Below the pieces are notes generated by a model that made no database searches, was not told the DNA's origin, and worked only from the letters and a program-made list of their open reading frames with translations. Positions 52,347 through 59,787 of a DNA stretch of 59,787 nt are shown one piece after another. The position numbers and the translations under genes were made by a program. Origin of the DNA: Microbispora triticiradicis. GTDB lineage: Bacteria > Actinomycetota > Actinomycetes > Streptosporangiales > Streptosporangiaceae. The stretch is taken from contig QFZU02000100.1 in the NCBI GenBank assembly GCA_003260025.2, positions 1 through 59,787 on the forward strand, in the 5' to 3' direction. The stretch's first letter is position 1, and every line of letters begins with the position of its first letter.

Positions 52347-52386
52347 GGCGGGCGGGCCGGACGTCCGCGTCCCCGGCCCGCCCGCC
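52347..52386. terminator. 14-bp perfect hairpin
   Basis: GGCGGGCGGGCCGG (52347-52360) pairs with 52373-52386 across a 12-base loop. It follows the oxidoreductase gene (stop 52414, minus strand). No gene in 52225-52413. Confidence 0.7.
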
Positions 52387-52413
52387 GTACGACGGGTCGC
52401 GGTCCTTCGGACG

Positions 52414-53370
52414 TCAGCGCAGTGCGGGCAGGACCATGGCGCCGAAGGCGTCGATGAACGGCAGCAGGTCCTGGCCCACATGGTGCAGGTAGACGCGGTC
52501 GAAGCCCAGATCCGCGTAGCCGCGCAGCCAGTCGACGTGCCGGTCGAGGTCGGCGGAGACGTTGACCACACCGCGCACCTGCTCGACGGTGACGTGCTCG
52601 GAGACGACGTCGAAGTGCTCCACCAGTTCGAGGTCCCAGGAGACGGGCGGGCCGAAGACGTTGCTGCGCCACTGGTCGTGGGCGATCGCCTCCGCCTCCT
52701 CCTCGGTCGGCGCCCAGCTCAGGTGGACCTGCAGGCAGACCGGTCCGCGTCCACCCGCGTCACGGTACGCCGCGATCATCTCGCGCAGGTGGTCCTCGGG
52801 GGCGTTGACCGTGACCAGGCCGTCCGCCCACTCCGCGCACCGGGCCGCCGTACCGGTGCTCACCGCCGCGCCGATCAGCGGCGGCGGGGTGTCCGGGCGG
52901 GTCCAGAGGCGGGCACGGTCGACGGTCACGAGGCCGTCATGGGTGACCGTCTTCCCGTCGAGCAGGTCGCGGATGACGTCCACGCACTCGCGCAGGCGGG
53001 CGTCGCGGACCTCCTTGCGCGGCCACTGCTCGCCGGTGATGTGCTCGTTGCTGTACTCGCCGCTGCCGAGCGCGGCCCAGAACCGGCCCGGGAACATCGC
53101 GCCGAGGGTCCCGATCGCCTGGGCGACGATCGCCGGGTGGTAGCGCTGCCCGGGGGCGTTCACGACGCCGAAGGTGAGGCCGGTGGCCTGCAGGGCGGCG
53201 CCGAGCCAGGACCAGGCGAAGGCCGACTCGCCCTGCCGTTCGCTCCAGGGGGAGAAGTGGTCGGAACACATGGCGGCGTCGAAGCCGGCACGCTCGGCGG
53301 CGATCATCGCGGTGAGGAGGTCGGCGGGCGGGATCTGCTCGTGGGAGGCGTGGATTCCATACTCCGTCAT
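52414..53370 (-). CDS. LLM-class flavin oxidoreductase (non-F420 flavinoid type)
   Basis: 318 residues from ATG 53370. TIM-barrel luciferase-like fold; family blocks YGIHASHEQIPPADLLTAM, AAMCSDHFSPWSERQGESAF, WSWLGAALQATGLTFGVVNA, APGQRYHPAIVAQAIGTLG and FPGRFWAALGSGEYSNEHIT. This matches the subgroup thought to have reverted from F420 to flavin (TIGR03885, from memory). Substrate unknown. Confidence 0.85.
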   Translation of the reverse strand: MTEYGIHASHEQIPPADLLTAMIAAERAGFDAAMCSDHFSPWSERQGESAFAWSWLGAALQATGLTFGVVNAPGQRYHPAIVAQAIGTLGAMFPGRFWAALGSGEYSNEHITGEQWPRKEVRDARLRECVDVIRDLLDGKTVTHDGLVTVDRARLWTRPDTPPPLIGAAVSTGTAARCAEWADGLVTVNAPEDHLREMIAAYRDAGGRGPVCLQVHLSWAPTEEEAEAIAHDQWRSNVFGPPVSWDLELVEHFDVVSEHVTVEQVRGVVNVSADLDRHVDWLRGYADLGFDRVYLHHVGQDLLPFIDAFGAMVLPALR

Positions 53371-53435
53371 GCGCCACGCTGCTACCCCGGCGGAGCCGGG
53401 GCCAACCGCCGCCGGGGCCACTGTGGGCTGACCGG

Positions 53436-55265
53436 CTAACCGGCGCAGTGATTCTCGGCCACGGCCGTGTTCCCCGCGGTGCTGCCGAGGGACGCCGCCG
53501 TGTTCCAGTCGGCGCACGCGGCGCGGGTGTCGCCCAGGCGCGACTCGGCCACCCCGCGCTGGTGATAGGCGTCGGCGTACCCGGGAAACAGTCCGATCGC
53601 CGTGTTCAGATCGGATACGGCTCCCTGCGGGTTGCCCAGCTCGGTCCCGGCCACACCGCGGAGGTAGTACGCCTCCGCCAGTTGCGAGTCGTACTGAACG
53701 GCGGCGGAGAGGTCCGCGTAGGCCCCCTGGTAGTCGCGCAGGGCGATCCTGGTCTTCCCGCGCTCGTTGTAGCCGGCGGCGAAGGTCGGCAGTCGCGACA
53801 CCACGTTGTCGAGTTCGGCGAGCGCCCCCGAGTAGTCGCCGTTGTGATACCTGGTCATGCCCAGGTAGTGGTGCGCGAGCATGAAGTCGGGGTCGAGTTC
53901 GACGGTGCGCTCGAAGTCGGCGGTGGCGCCGTCGTACCGGCCCTCGCGGAACCTGGCGATGCCCCGGGCGTTGTACGTGAACGCCACGCCCGGTTCCTTC
54001 GCGATGGCGTCGCTCATGATGGTCTCCGTGTTCCGCCAGGCGGTGTTCCGGACGACCGTCAGCGTGGCGAAGAACGCGACGAACACCGCCATCACGCCGA
54101 TCACGCAGGCCCGCAGCCTGCGGTCGCGATGCAAGAGCGCTTTCTCCGCGAAACAGGCCGCGATCAGGAAGAGGCCCAGATAGGGCAGGTACGCGTACCT
54201 GTTCGCGTGGTAGCCGTCGATGAGGAGCACGGCCTGGGCCGGGGCGACGCCGGCCAGGAAGAACCCGAGCCCGAACACCACGACCCTGCGGGCCGGCTTG
54301 ACCAGCAGGAGAAGGGCGGCCCCTGCCACGAGGGCGAGCGGGCAGAGGAAGAAGAGCCAGGACAACGGTTTGCGGGGGTACTCGTACGCGAGGGACAGGT
54401 GGAGCGGATAGACCACCTGCACCAGATGGTTGCCCACCGCCGAGCAGGCCAGAAGGAACCGGTCGAGGATCGTGTACCCCTGCGGCGGGACCACGTCCTC
54501 CCGCACGTTCAGCGCGACGAGAATCGCGGCCGCGGAGACGGCGAGAAAGGGAATCTTCTCGAACAGCACGCGGCGGGACAGCGGGCGGCCCCGGAAGAAG
54601 TCGACGAGGAACAACATGAGGGGAAGCACGACCGCGGTCGACTTGGAGAGCACGGCCAGCCCGAAGAGAAGCAACGACCAGACCAGCGGCGGCCACCGCT
54701 CCGACTCCAGGTGACGCAGGTACGCCAGCAGCGCGGCCAGCGTGAAAAGCGTGGCCAGCAGGTTGCTGCGGGTGGATATCCAGGCGACCGAGTCGACGTT
54801 CACGGGATGGATCGCGAACGCCGCCGCCACGAAAGCGGCCGGGAAGAGACGCTCGGTCAGCCGGCGGATGAGCAGGAACACCAGGACCACGTTGACCAGG
54901 TGCAGCACCACGTTGGTGAAGTGGTACACGCCCACGGCGCCCTGGCCGAACAGATAGTCCACCGCGTACGACACGTACACCAGCGGTGTGTACATGAACT
55001 GGAGCGGAGTGGTGAACCAGTGGCCGATGTTGGCCGCGCTGAACTCCCGGATGGAGATGTTGTCGATCACGCCCTCGGGGTCGTCGAAATAGACGAAGCC
55101 GTTGCCGATCCCGTTGGCGTGCACGGCGAAGGCCACCGCGACGATCGCGAACAGGATCTGCCGTCGCAGGGTCCGATCCTGCCGTTCGTCCGAGGCCGCG
55201 CGGGCGGCGGCGGTGCGAGCGTTCCGGCGGGTGGCCGGGCGGGCGGCCGGGCGGGCGGGCGTCAT
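53436..55265 (-). CDS. TMTC-like membrane protein with TPR repeats
   Basis: About 609 residues from ATG 55265 (GGAGAGG upstream). Around nine to eleven membrane helices with GT-C-type features early: FVYFDDPEGVIDNISI (acidic pair) and AFAIHPVNVDSVAWIS, then about six TPR units (FTYNARGIARFREGRYDGA, AHHYLGMTRYHNGDYSGALA, AGYNERGKTRIALRDYQGAY, AYYLRGVAGTELGNPQGAVS). Related TMTC proteins are O-mannosyltransferases; whether this one is active is unproven. Confidence 0.75.
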   Translation of the reverse strand: MTPARPAARPATRRNARTAAARAASDERQDRTLRRQILFAIVAVAFAVHANGIGNGFVYFDDPEGVIDNISIREFSAANIGHWFTTPLQFMYTPLVYVSYAVDYLFGQGAVGVYHFTNVVLHLVNVVLVFLLIRRLTERLFPAAFVAAAFAIHPVNVDSVAWISTRSNLLATLFTLAALLAYLRHLESERWPPLVWSLLLFGLAVLSKSTAVVLPLMLFLVDFFRGRPLSRRVLFEKIPFLAVSAAAILVALNVREDVVPPQGYTILDRFLLACSAVGNHLVQVVYPLHLSLAYEYPRKPLSWLFFLCPLALVAGAALLLLVKPARRVVVFGLGFFLAGVAPAQAVLLIDGYHANRYAYLPYLGLFLIAACFAEKALLHRDRRLRACVIGVMAVFVAFFATLTVVRNTAWRNTETIMSDAIAKEPGVAFTYNARGIARFREGRYDGATADFERTVELDPDFMLAHHYLGMTRYHNGDYSGALAELDNVVSRLPTFAAGYNERGKTRIALRDYQGAYADLSAAVQYDSQLAEAYYLRGVAGTELGNPQGAVSDLNTAIGLFPGYADAYHQRGVAESRLGDTRAACADWNTAASLGSTAGNTAVAENHCAG

Positions 55266-56039
55266 CGCACCTCTCCAGCGGCCGACGGGCACCGGGCCCG
55301 CCCGGACGGCATGTCGGGGGAGGGCCGGGAGGGGAGGCCGCCGGGACTCCACCCCCTTGTGCGCGGTCTTCTCAACATCACGCATCTTCCTGTGCCATGC
55401 ACATGGGGGGGCTTACGCGGACGGGAAACCGGCCACGGCGCACGCGCCTGTCACCGCGATGTGCAGCGGAGCAAATATGACGCGGTGGGACGTGTCAAGA
55501 TCCCGGCCCGTCTCCACGCGCACCGCCCGCAGGCGGCAACCGGGGTTCTCCCGTTCCTGACCAGGGCTCCGATTTGGCTCTCTTCAAGCCGTCCGGATGA
55601 AAATTTCACCTGTGCCGCCGTCCGACGCGGCCCGGTCACCACGGCACGGCGGCATGTCGTCCGGCCGATCCTGCCTCGCGCGGTGAACGGGGGCGGCCTT
55701 CGCGATCTCCGGCGATGGAATTTTCAGGCCGGGCGCCGGTCGCCCCGTCGGGTGGCGGCGCGAATTCCGACGTCAGCGACGGCCGCCGGACGCGGTGGGC
55801 GCCGAAGGTGGCTTTCGTGCGGATTCGGACTGGCGCCCGGGCTCAGGACCTTGACATCATCTCCGATCATGGGCGCGTCCGCGCTCGCCCGTACGGCCCC
55901 CGGTGCGGCAGGACCCCCGGCGTGCCCGCGGCCGCGCGGAGCAGGACCGGTCCGGCGGCAGACTCCGCCGGAAGCGGAAGGACGTACGGCCACCGCGTAC
56001 GCACGGCGGTGCCGGCAGGGGCGAGTGGAGGGGCGGCAC

Positions 56040-57287
56040 GTGACGGCTTCTGTCCAGGAGACCGGCCGCGACCCGGAGCGCGGGGAGCGGCCCGGGACGG
56101 ACCCGGAGGATCGCGGGCCGGACGCGGAGGAGCCCGGGCACGGCGACGAGAGTCCTCCGCCGGAGGGCGCCTCCGCCGAGGCGGCGGAGCGGAACGCCAC
56201 GGTCCGGGACGCGCTGTTGCTGTGGGTCGGCACCAGGGCCGGGATCATCCTCATGGCGGTCTACGGCGTCCTGGCCGTCTCCGGCACCAACAGGGCCCCG
56301 CTGCTGGAGCGGTGGCACTACTGGGACGTCGACCTGTTCCGGGAGATCGCGGAGTTCGGCTACGGCGGCGACCCGAACCAGGACCCCGACCCCGGGCTGC
56401 CGGCCTTCTTCCCCGGCCTGCCGCTGGCGCTGCGCCTGGTCCACCTGGTGGTCCACGACTGGACCCTGGCCGGACTGATCATCTCGTTCCTGGCCGGCGC
56501 GGTGGCGATGGTGGCGCTGGCCAAGCTCGCCGACCTGGAGGCGCCCGTCGGCGCCGGGCGCTGGGCGGTGCTGGCCCTGCTGCTGTGCCCGCCCGCCGTC
56601 TTCCTGTTCGCCGGTTATTCCGAGGCGCTCTTCCTCGCCTTCGCGCTGCCCGCCTGGCTGGCCGTACGGCGCCGCAACTGGCCGGTGGCCTGCGCCCTGG
56701 CCGCCGGGGCGTCCTGCGTACGGGTGACCGGCCTGTTCCTGGCCGCGGCGCTCGTGACGGAGTTCGTCGTCAGCAGGATCCGCAGGGACGGCTGGACCGG
56801 CTGGCGCGACGCGCCCTGGCTGCTGCTGCCGTTCGCGCCGATCGTCGCCTACTCCGCCTACCAGCACTCCCGTACGGGCGACTGGCTGGCCTGGAACCAC
56901 GCCCAGGAGGCCGGCTGGGGCCGGAGGATGGTCTGGCCCTGGGAGTCGTTCCGCTCGACCTGGGACATGACCGGCGACGCCACGTTCGGGCCGATGTTCC
57001 GCCTGGAGCTCGCGGTGGCGATCGTGGGGCTGCTGCTGCTGGTCTGGCTCCTGGTCACCCGCCGCTGGGCCGAGTTCGTCTACGTCGGGCTCCAGGTGGC
57101 CGTGCTCACCACGTCGACGTTCTACATGTCGATGCCCCGGGGAGCGCTGCTGTGGTGGCCGCTGTGGGTGCTCGTCGGCCGTACGGCCGCCCGGCACAGA
57201 TGGGTGATCATCCTCTACGCCACCGTGATCGGGCCGCTCACGGTGCCGATGGTCATCTCCTTCATGAACAGCTCCTGGACCGGCTGA
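56040..57287 (+). CDS. PIG-V-like/GT-C mannosyltransferase family membrane protein
   Basis: 415 residues from GTG 56040, after GGAGGGG. A charged N-terminal tail (residues 1-55) precedes multiple helices. The first luminal loop HYWDVDLFREIAEFGY has the acidic residues of GT-C enzymes; FFPGLPLALRLVHLVVHDW, FLFAGYSEALFLAFALPAWL and CVRVTGLFLAAALV are typical of actinobacterial PIG-V-like proteins. Probable polyprenyl-phosphate-sugar-dependent glycosyltransferase. The 775 bp before it (55266-56039) carry both promoters and no gene. Confidence 0.82.
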   Translation: MTASVQETGRDPERGERPGTDPEDRGPDAEEPGHGDESPPPEGASAEAAERNATVRDALLLWVGTRAGIILMAVYGVLAVSGTNRAPLLERWHYWDVDLFREIAEFGYGGDPNQDPDPGLPAFFPGLPLALRLVHLVVHDWTLAGLIISFLAGAVAMVALAKLADLEAPVGAGRWAVLALLLCPPAVFLFAGYSEALFLAFALPAWLAVRRRNWPVACALAAGASCVRVTGLFLAAALVTEFVVSRIRRDGWTGWRDAPWLLLPFAPIVAYSAYQHSRTGDWLAWNHAQEAGWGRRMVWPWESFRSTWDMTGDATFGPMFRLELAVAIVGLLLLVWLLVTRRWAEFVYVGLQVAVLTTSTFYMSMPRGALLWWPLWVLVGRTAARHRWVIILYATVIGPLTVPMVISFMNSSWTG

Positions 57288-57331
57288 CCACCGCCCCGGG
57301 GCGGGCCGAGGCCTCCGCCTAGAGTGGGAGC

Positions 57332-57943
57332 ATGCTGATCCATCCGTGGGACGCCGCGTCGGAGGAGGAGGCGCTGGCCTTCGTCCGGGCGAGCGAGTTC
57401 GGCCACCTCATCGCGTCGGGACGCGGTCGCGACGTGCCGGTCGTCGTGCCGACCCAGTTCCTCCTGGCCGACGCCTCGACGGTCCTGCTCCACCTGGCCC
57501 GGCCCAACCCCGTGTGGGCCGCGATCGAGGAGAACCCCGCGGTCCTGCTCTCCCTGGCCGGCGACTGGGCGTACGTCAGGGGCGCGTGGAAGGTGCTGCC
57601 GGACAGCGGCGAGGACCCCCGGCTCGGCATCCCGACCACCTACTACGCCGCCGTGCAGCTGGTCTGCCACGCGGAGATCGTCGACGACGCCGAGGGCAAG
57701 GCGGAGATCCTCCGCGCCCAGCTCGCCCGGCTCGACGACGGGCTCGCCGATCCCGCCGAGCACCGCAGGTCCCTGCCCGGGATCCGGGGCCTGCGGCTCG
57801 CGATCCAGAAGATCGACGGCAAGTTCAAGTACGGCGGGAACGTGGACGAGGCCCACCGCCGGTACGTCGCGGAGCGGCTCGCGGAGCGCGGTGGCCCCGG
57901 GGACGAGGCCGCCCGCGGTCACCTCCTCCGCAGGCTGGGGTGA
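57332..57943 (+). CDS. PaiB-type FMN-binding protein
   Basis: 203 residues. Opening LIHPWDAASEEEALAFVRAS and FGHLIASGRGRDVPVVVPTQ, the split-barrel core LHLARPNPVWAAIEENPAVL, GDWAYVRGAWKV and the tail RRSLPGIRGLRLAIQKIDGK match the FMN-binding negative transcriptional regulator family (PaiB). Direct regulation is doubtful because no HTH exists. Convergent with pntB, 21 bp apart. Confidence 0.87.
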   Translation: MLIHPWDAASEEEALAFVRASEFGHLIASGRGRDVPVVVPTQFLLADASTVLLHLARPNPVWAAIEENPAVLLSLAGDWAYVRGAWKVLPDSGEDPRLGIPTTYYAAVQLVCHAEIVDDAEGKAEILRAQLARLDDGLADPAEHRRSLPGIRGLRLAIQKIDGKFKYGGNVDEAHRRYVAERLAERGGPGDEAARGHLLRRLG

Positions 57944-57964
57944 CCGGCCGGGGCGACCCGTCGG

Positions 57965-59371
57965 TCAGAGCGCCGCGACGATCTCCTCGACGCGCTGCCG
58001 CGCGTCGCCGAAGAGCATCCGGGTGTTGTCCCGGAAGAACAAGGGGTTCTGCACGCCTGCGTAGCCGGTGGCCATCGACCGTTTGAAGACGACGACGCGG
58101 TCCGCCTCCCACACGCGCAGGACGGGCATGCCGGCGATGGGACTGTCCGGGTCCTCGACGGCCGCCGGGTTGACGGTGTCGTTGGCCCCGATGACCAGGA
58201 CGACGGACGTCCCGGCGAAGTCGTCGTTGATCTCGTCCATCTCCAGCACGACGTCGTACGGCACCTTGGCCTCGGCGAGCAGGACGTTCATGTGGCCCGG
58301 CAGGCGCCCGGCGACGGGGTGGATGCCGAAGCGGACCTCCACCCCGCGGTCGCGCAGCATGCGGGTGAGCTCGGCCACGGGATACTGCGCCTGGGCGACC
58401 GCCATACCGTACCCGGGGGCGATGATCACCGACTTGGCGTCCTTCAGCAGCTCGGCGGTGTCGCCGGCCGTGACCTCCTGGTGCTCCCCGTAGTCGGCCT
58501 CGACGGCGTGCCCCGCCTCGACGCCGAAGCCCCCGGCGATCACCGACAGGAACGAGCGGTTCATCGCCTGGCACATGATGTACGACAGGTAGGCGCCGGA
58601 CGAGCCGACCAGTGCGCCGGTGACGATCAGCAGGTTGTTGTCGAGCAGGAAGCCGGACGCCGCGGCCGCCCAGCCGGAGTAGCTGTTGAGCATCGAGACC
58701 ACGACGGGCATGTCGCCGCCGCCGATGGAGGCGACCAGGTGCCAGCCGAGCGACAGCGCCACGGCGGTCAGCGCGACGAGCAGCCCGAGGCCGGGGGAGG
58801 CCACGAAGAGCACGGTCAGGACCGCGAACGCGGCGAGCGCGCCCAGGTTCAGGTAGTTCTTGCCGGGCAGCGTCATGGGCCTGGAGTCGATCCGGGCCGA
58901 CAGCTTGAGGAACGCGACGACCGACCCGGTGAAGGTCAGCGCCCCGATGAACACCCCGATGGACACCTCGGCGTGATGGATGCCCAGCAGCGAGCCGGCG
59001 GCCTCCGGCCGCGCCGCGCCGCCCTCCTCGACCTGGAGGAAGCCGTTCCATCCCACCAGGACGGCGGCGAGGCCGACGAAGCTGTGCAGGATGGCGATCA
59101 GCTCCGGCATGGCGGTCATCTCGACGACCCGGGCCCGCCAGAGCCCGACGGCGGCGCCGATCGCCATCGCGGCCACGAGCAGGGCGACCGCGGGGACGTC
59201 GCCGCCGTCCGCGGCGAGGGCGACCGTGGCGGCGAGGGCGACGACCATGCCGGCGACGCCGGACACGACACCGGAGCGCGCGGTCTCGTGCCTGGACAGG
59301 CCGGCGAGGCTGAGGATGAACAGCAGGGCCGCGACGATGTAGGCGGCCTGCGCGGCGGTGATGAGAGTCAC
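57965..59371 (-). CDS. pntB: NAD(P) transhydrogenase subunit beta
   Basis: 468 residues. Membrane half of about nine helices, then a Rossmann NADP(H) domain with [60 protein letters not shown] and [19 protein letters not shown]. It transfers hydride between NADH and NADP+ coupled to proton movement. Length matches the family. It follows pntA with 2 bp between the genes. Confidence 0.95.
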   Translation of the reverse strand: MTLITAAQAAYIVAALLFILSLAGLSRHETARSGVVSGVAGMVVALAATVALAADGGDVPAVALLVAAMAIGAAVGLWRARVVEMTAMPELIAILHSFVGLAAVLVGWNGFLQVEEGGAARPEAAGSLLGIHHAEVSIGVFIGALTFTGSVVAFLKLSARIDSRPMTLPGKNYLNLGALAAFAVLTVLFVASPGLGLLVALTAVALSLGWHLVASIGGGDMPVVVSMLNSYSGWAAAASGFLLDNNLLIVTGALVGSSGAYLSYIMCQAMNRSFLSVIAGGFGVEAGHAVEADYGEHQEVTAGDTAELLKDAKSVIIAPGYGMAVAQAQYPVAELTRMLRDRGVEVRFGIHPVAGRLPGHMNVLLAEAKVPYDVVLEMDEINDDFAGTSVVLVIGANDTVNPAAVEDPDSPIAGMPVLRVWEADRVVVFKRSMATGYAGVQNPLFFRDNTRMLFGDARQRVEEIVAAL

Positions 59372-59373
59372 GG

Positions 59374-59787
59374 TCAGCTCCTCGTGAACATGCCGAGCAT
59401 GCGCCGGGTCACGGCGAAGCCGCCGAAGATGTTGATGCTCGCCAGCAGGATCGCGACGAAGGCCAGGGCGGTGACCACCCCGCCCCCCTGCCCGATCTGC
59501 AGCAGCGCGCCGACGACGATGATCCCCGAGACGGCGTTGGTGATCGACATCAGGGGCGTGTGCAGCGCGTGGTGGACGTTCCCGATGACGTAGTAGCCGA
59601 TCACGATCGACAGGACGAAGACGGTGACGTGCTCGATCAGCGCGTTCGGCGAGAGGGCGGTCAGCAGGAACAGCGCGACGGCGACGGCGGCGACGAGCAG
59701 GTGCCGTCGCCGGCCCGGCGGGGGTGACGGCGTCGCCACGGGCGCCGGAGGCGGCGGCGCCGCGGTCGCGGCCGGTGCGGCGGGGGC
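59374..59787 (-). CDS. pntA: NAD(P) transhydrogenase subunit alpha, C-terminal part (runs off the window)
   Basis: Open to the window edge. The visible end is an Ala/Pro linker followed by the membrane domain: [60 protein letters not shown] and [16 protein letters not shown], the signature of the alpha-subunit membrane segment. The Ala/Pro linker and absence of a stop upstream suggest fusion to the NAD-binding domain outside the window; a separate pntA2 starting at GTG 59739 is the alternative. Confidence 0.88.
   Translation of the reverse strand, partial: APAAPAATAAPPPPAPVATPSPPPGRRRHLLVAAVAVALFLLTALSPNALIEHVTVFVLSIVIGYYVIGNVHHALHTPLMSITNAVSGIIVVGALLQIGQGGGVVTALAFVAILLASINIFGGFAVTRRMLGMFTRS

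Overview
The window is high-G+C actinobacterial chromosome. Homodimeric pyruvate dehydrogenase (aceE), DUF3052, DUF1918, an F420-family flavin oxidoreductase, a rifampin phosphotransferase, many GTG starts and 4-bp ATGA/GTGA gene overlaps point to a Streptosporangiaceae-like genus (for example Nonomuraea or Microbispora). The genus is an inference.

The left flank (1-8556) is ordinary core genome: a membrane-anchored trypsin-like protease, aceE, two small conserved genes (DUF1918, YjbQ), DUF3052, a peroxiredoxin, and a zinc-ribbon protein coupled to a ROK sugar kinase. It ends at an intact tRNA-Val(UAC).

From the tRNA to about 40.1 kb lies accreted mobile DNA. The 3' half of the tRNA (minimal common core 52 bp) recurs at 20761, 30021 and 39850, so four attachment-site copies delimit three tandem segments. 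An integrase gene or remnant follows every copy. Element 1 (8.6-20.8 kb) is a nearly complete pSAM2-type actinomycete integrative conjugative element (AICE): Pra-like activator, FtsK/TraB translocase, RepSA-like HUH initiator and integrase in one coupled operon, a KorSA-like GntR repressor with three matching operator palindromes, an HTH/flavoprotein pair, and an AT-richer cargo pair (KAP NTPase plus small membrane protein). Element 2 (20.8-30.1 kb) is decayed: a frameshifted integrase of another type, a D5-like replication ATPase, the last codons of a primase-polymerase, a secreted lectin/FN3/sugar-dehydrogenase gene, then a deletion derivative of element 1 (integrase fused by deletion to the HTH gene). 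Element 3 (30.0-39.9 kb) holds an integrase remnant, an internally deleted IS256-type element, a DUF4132 C-terminal fragment, a 1.66-kilo-residue secreted PKD/RCC1/Calx-beta/PxKF protein and an IS5-type element. A last scrap of type-A integrase follows the fourth att copy.

From 40.1 to 43.1 kb there is a propeller lipoprotein and broken toxin-like genes (PIN, HEPN). The right flank (43.1-59.8 kb) is chromosomal: a WD40 protein, the LysR-substrate-domain/DUF5997 pair, rifampin phosphotransferase, a MerR/HEAT operon with a 19-bp-spacer promoter, a TOPRIM protein, a flavin oxidoreductase, two GT-C-like membrane proteins, a PaiB-type FMN protein and pntAB.

The best candidates for new biology are the KAP NTPase/membrane-protein cargo and the layered integrase decay at a single tRNA hot spot.
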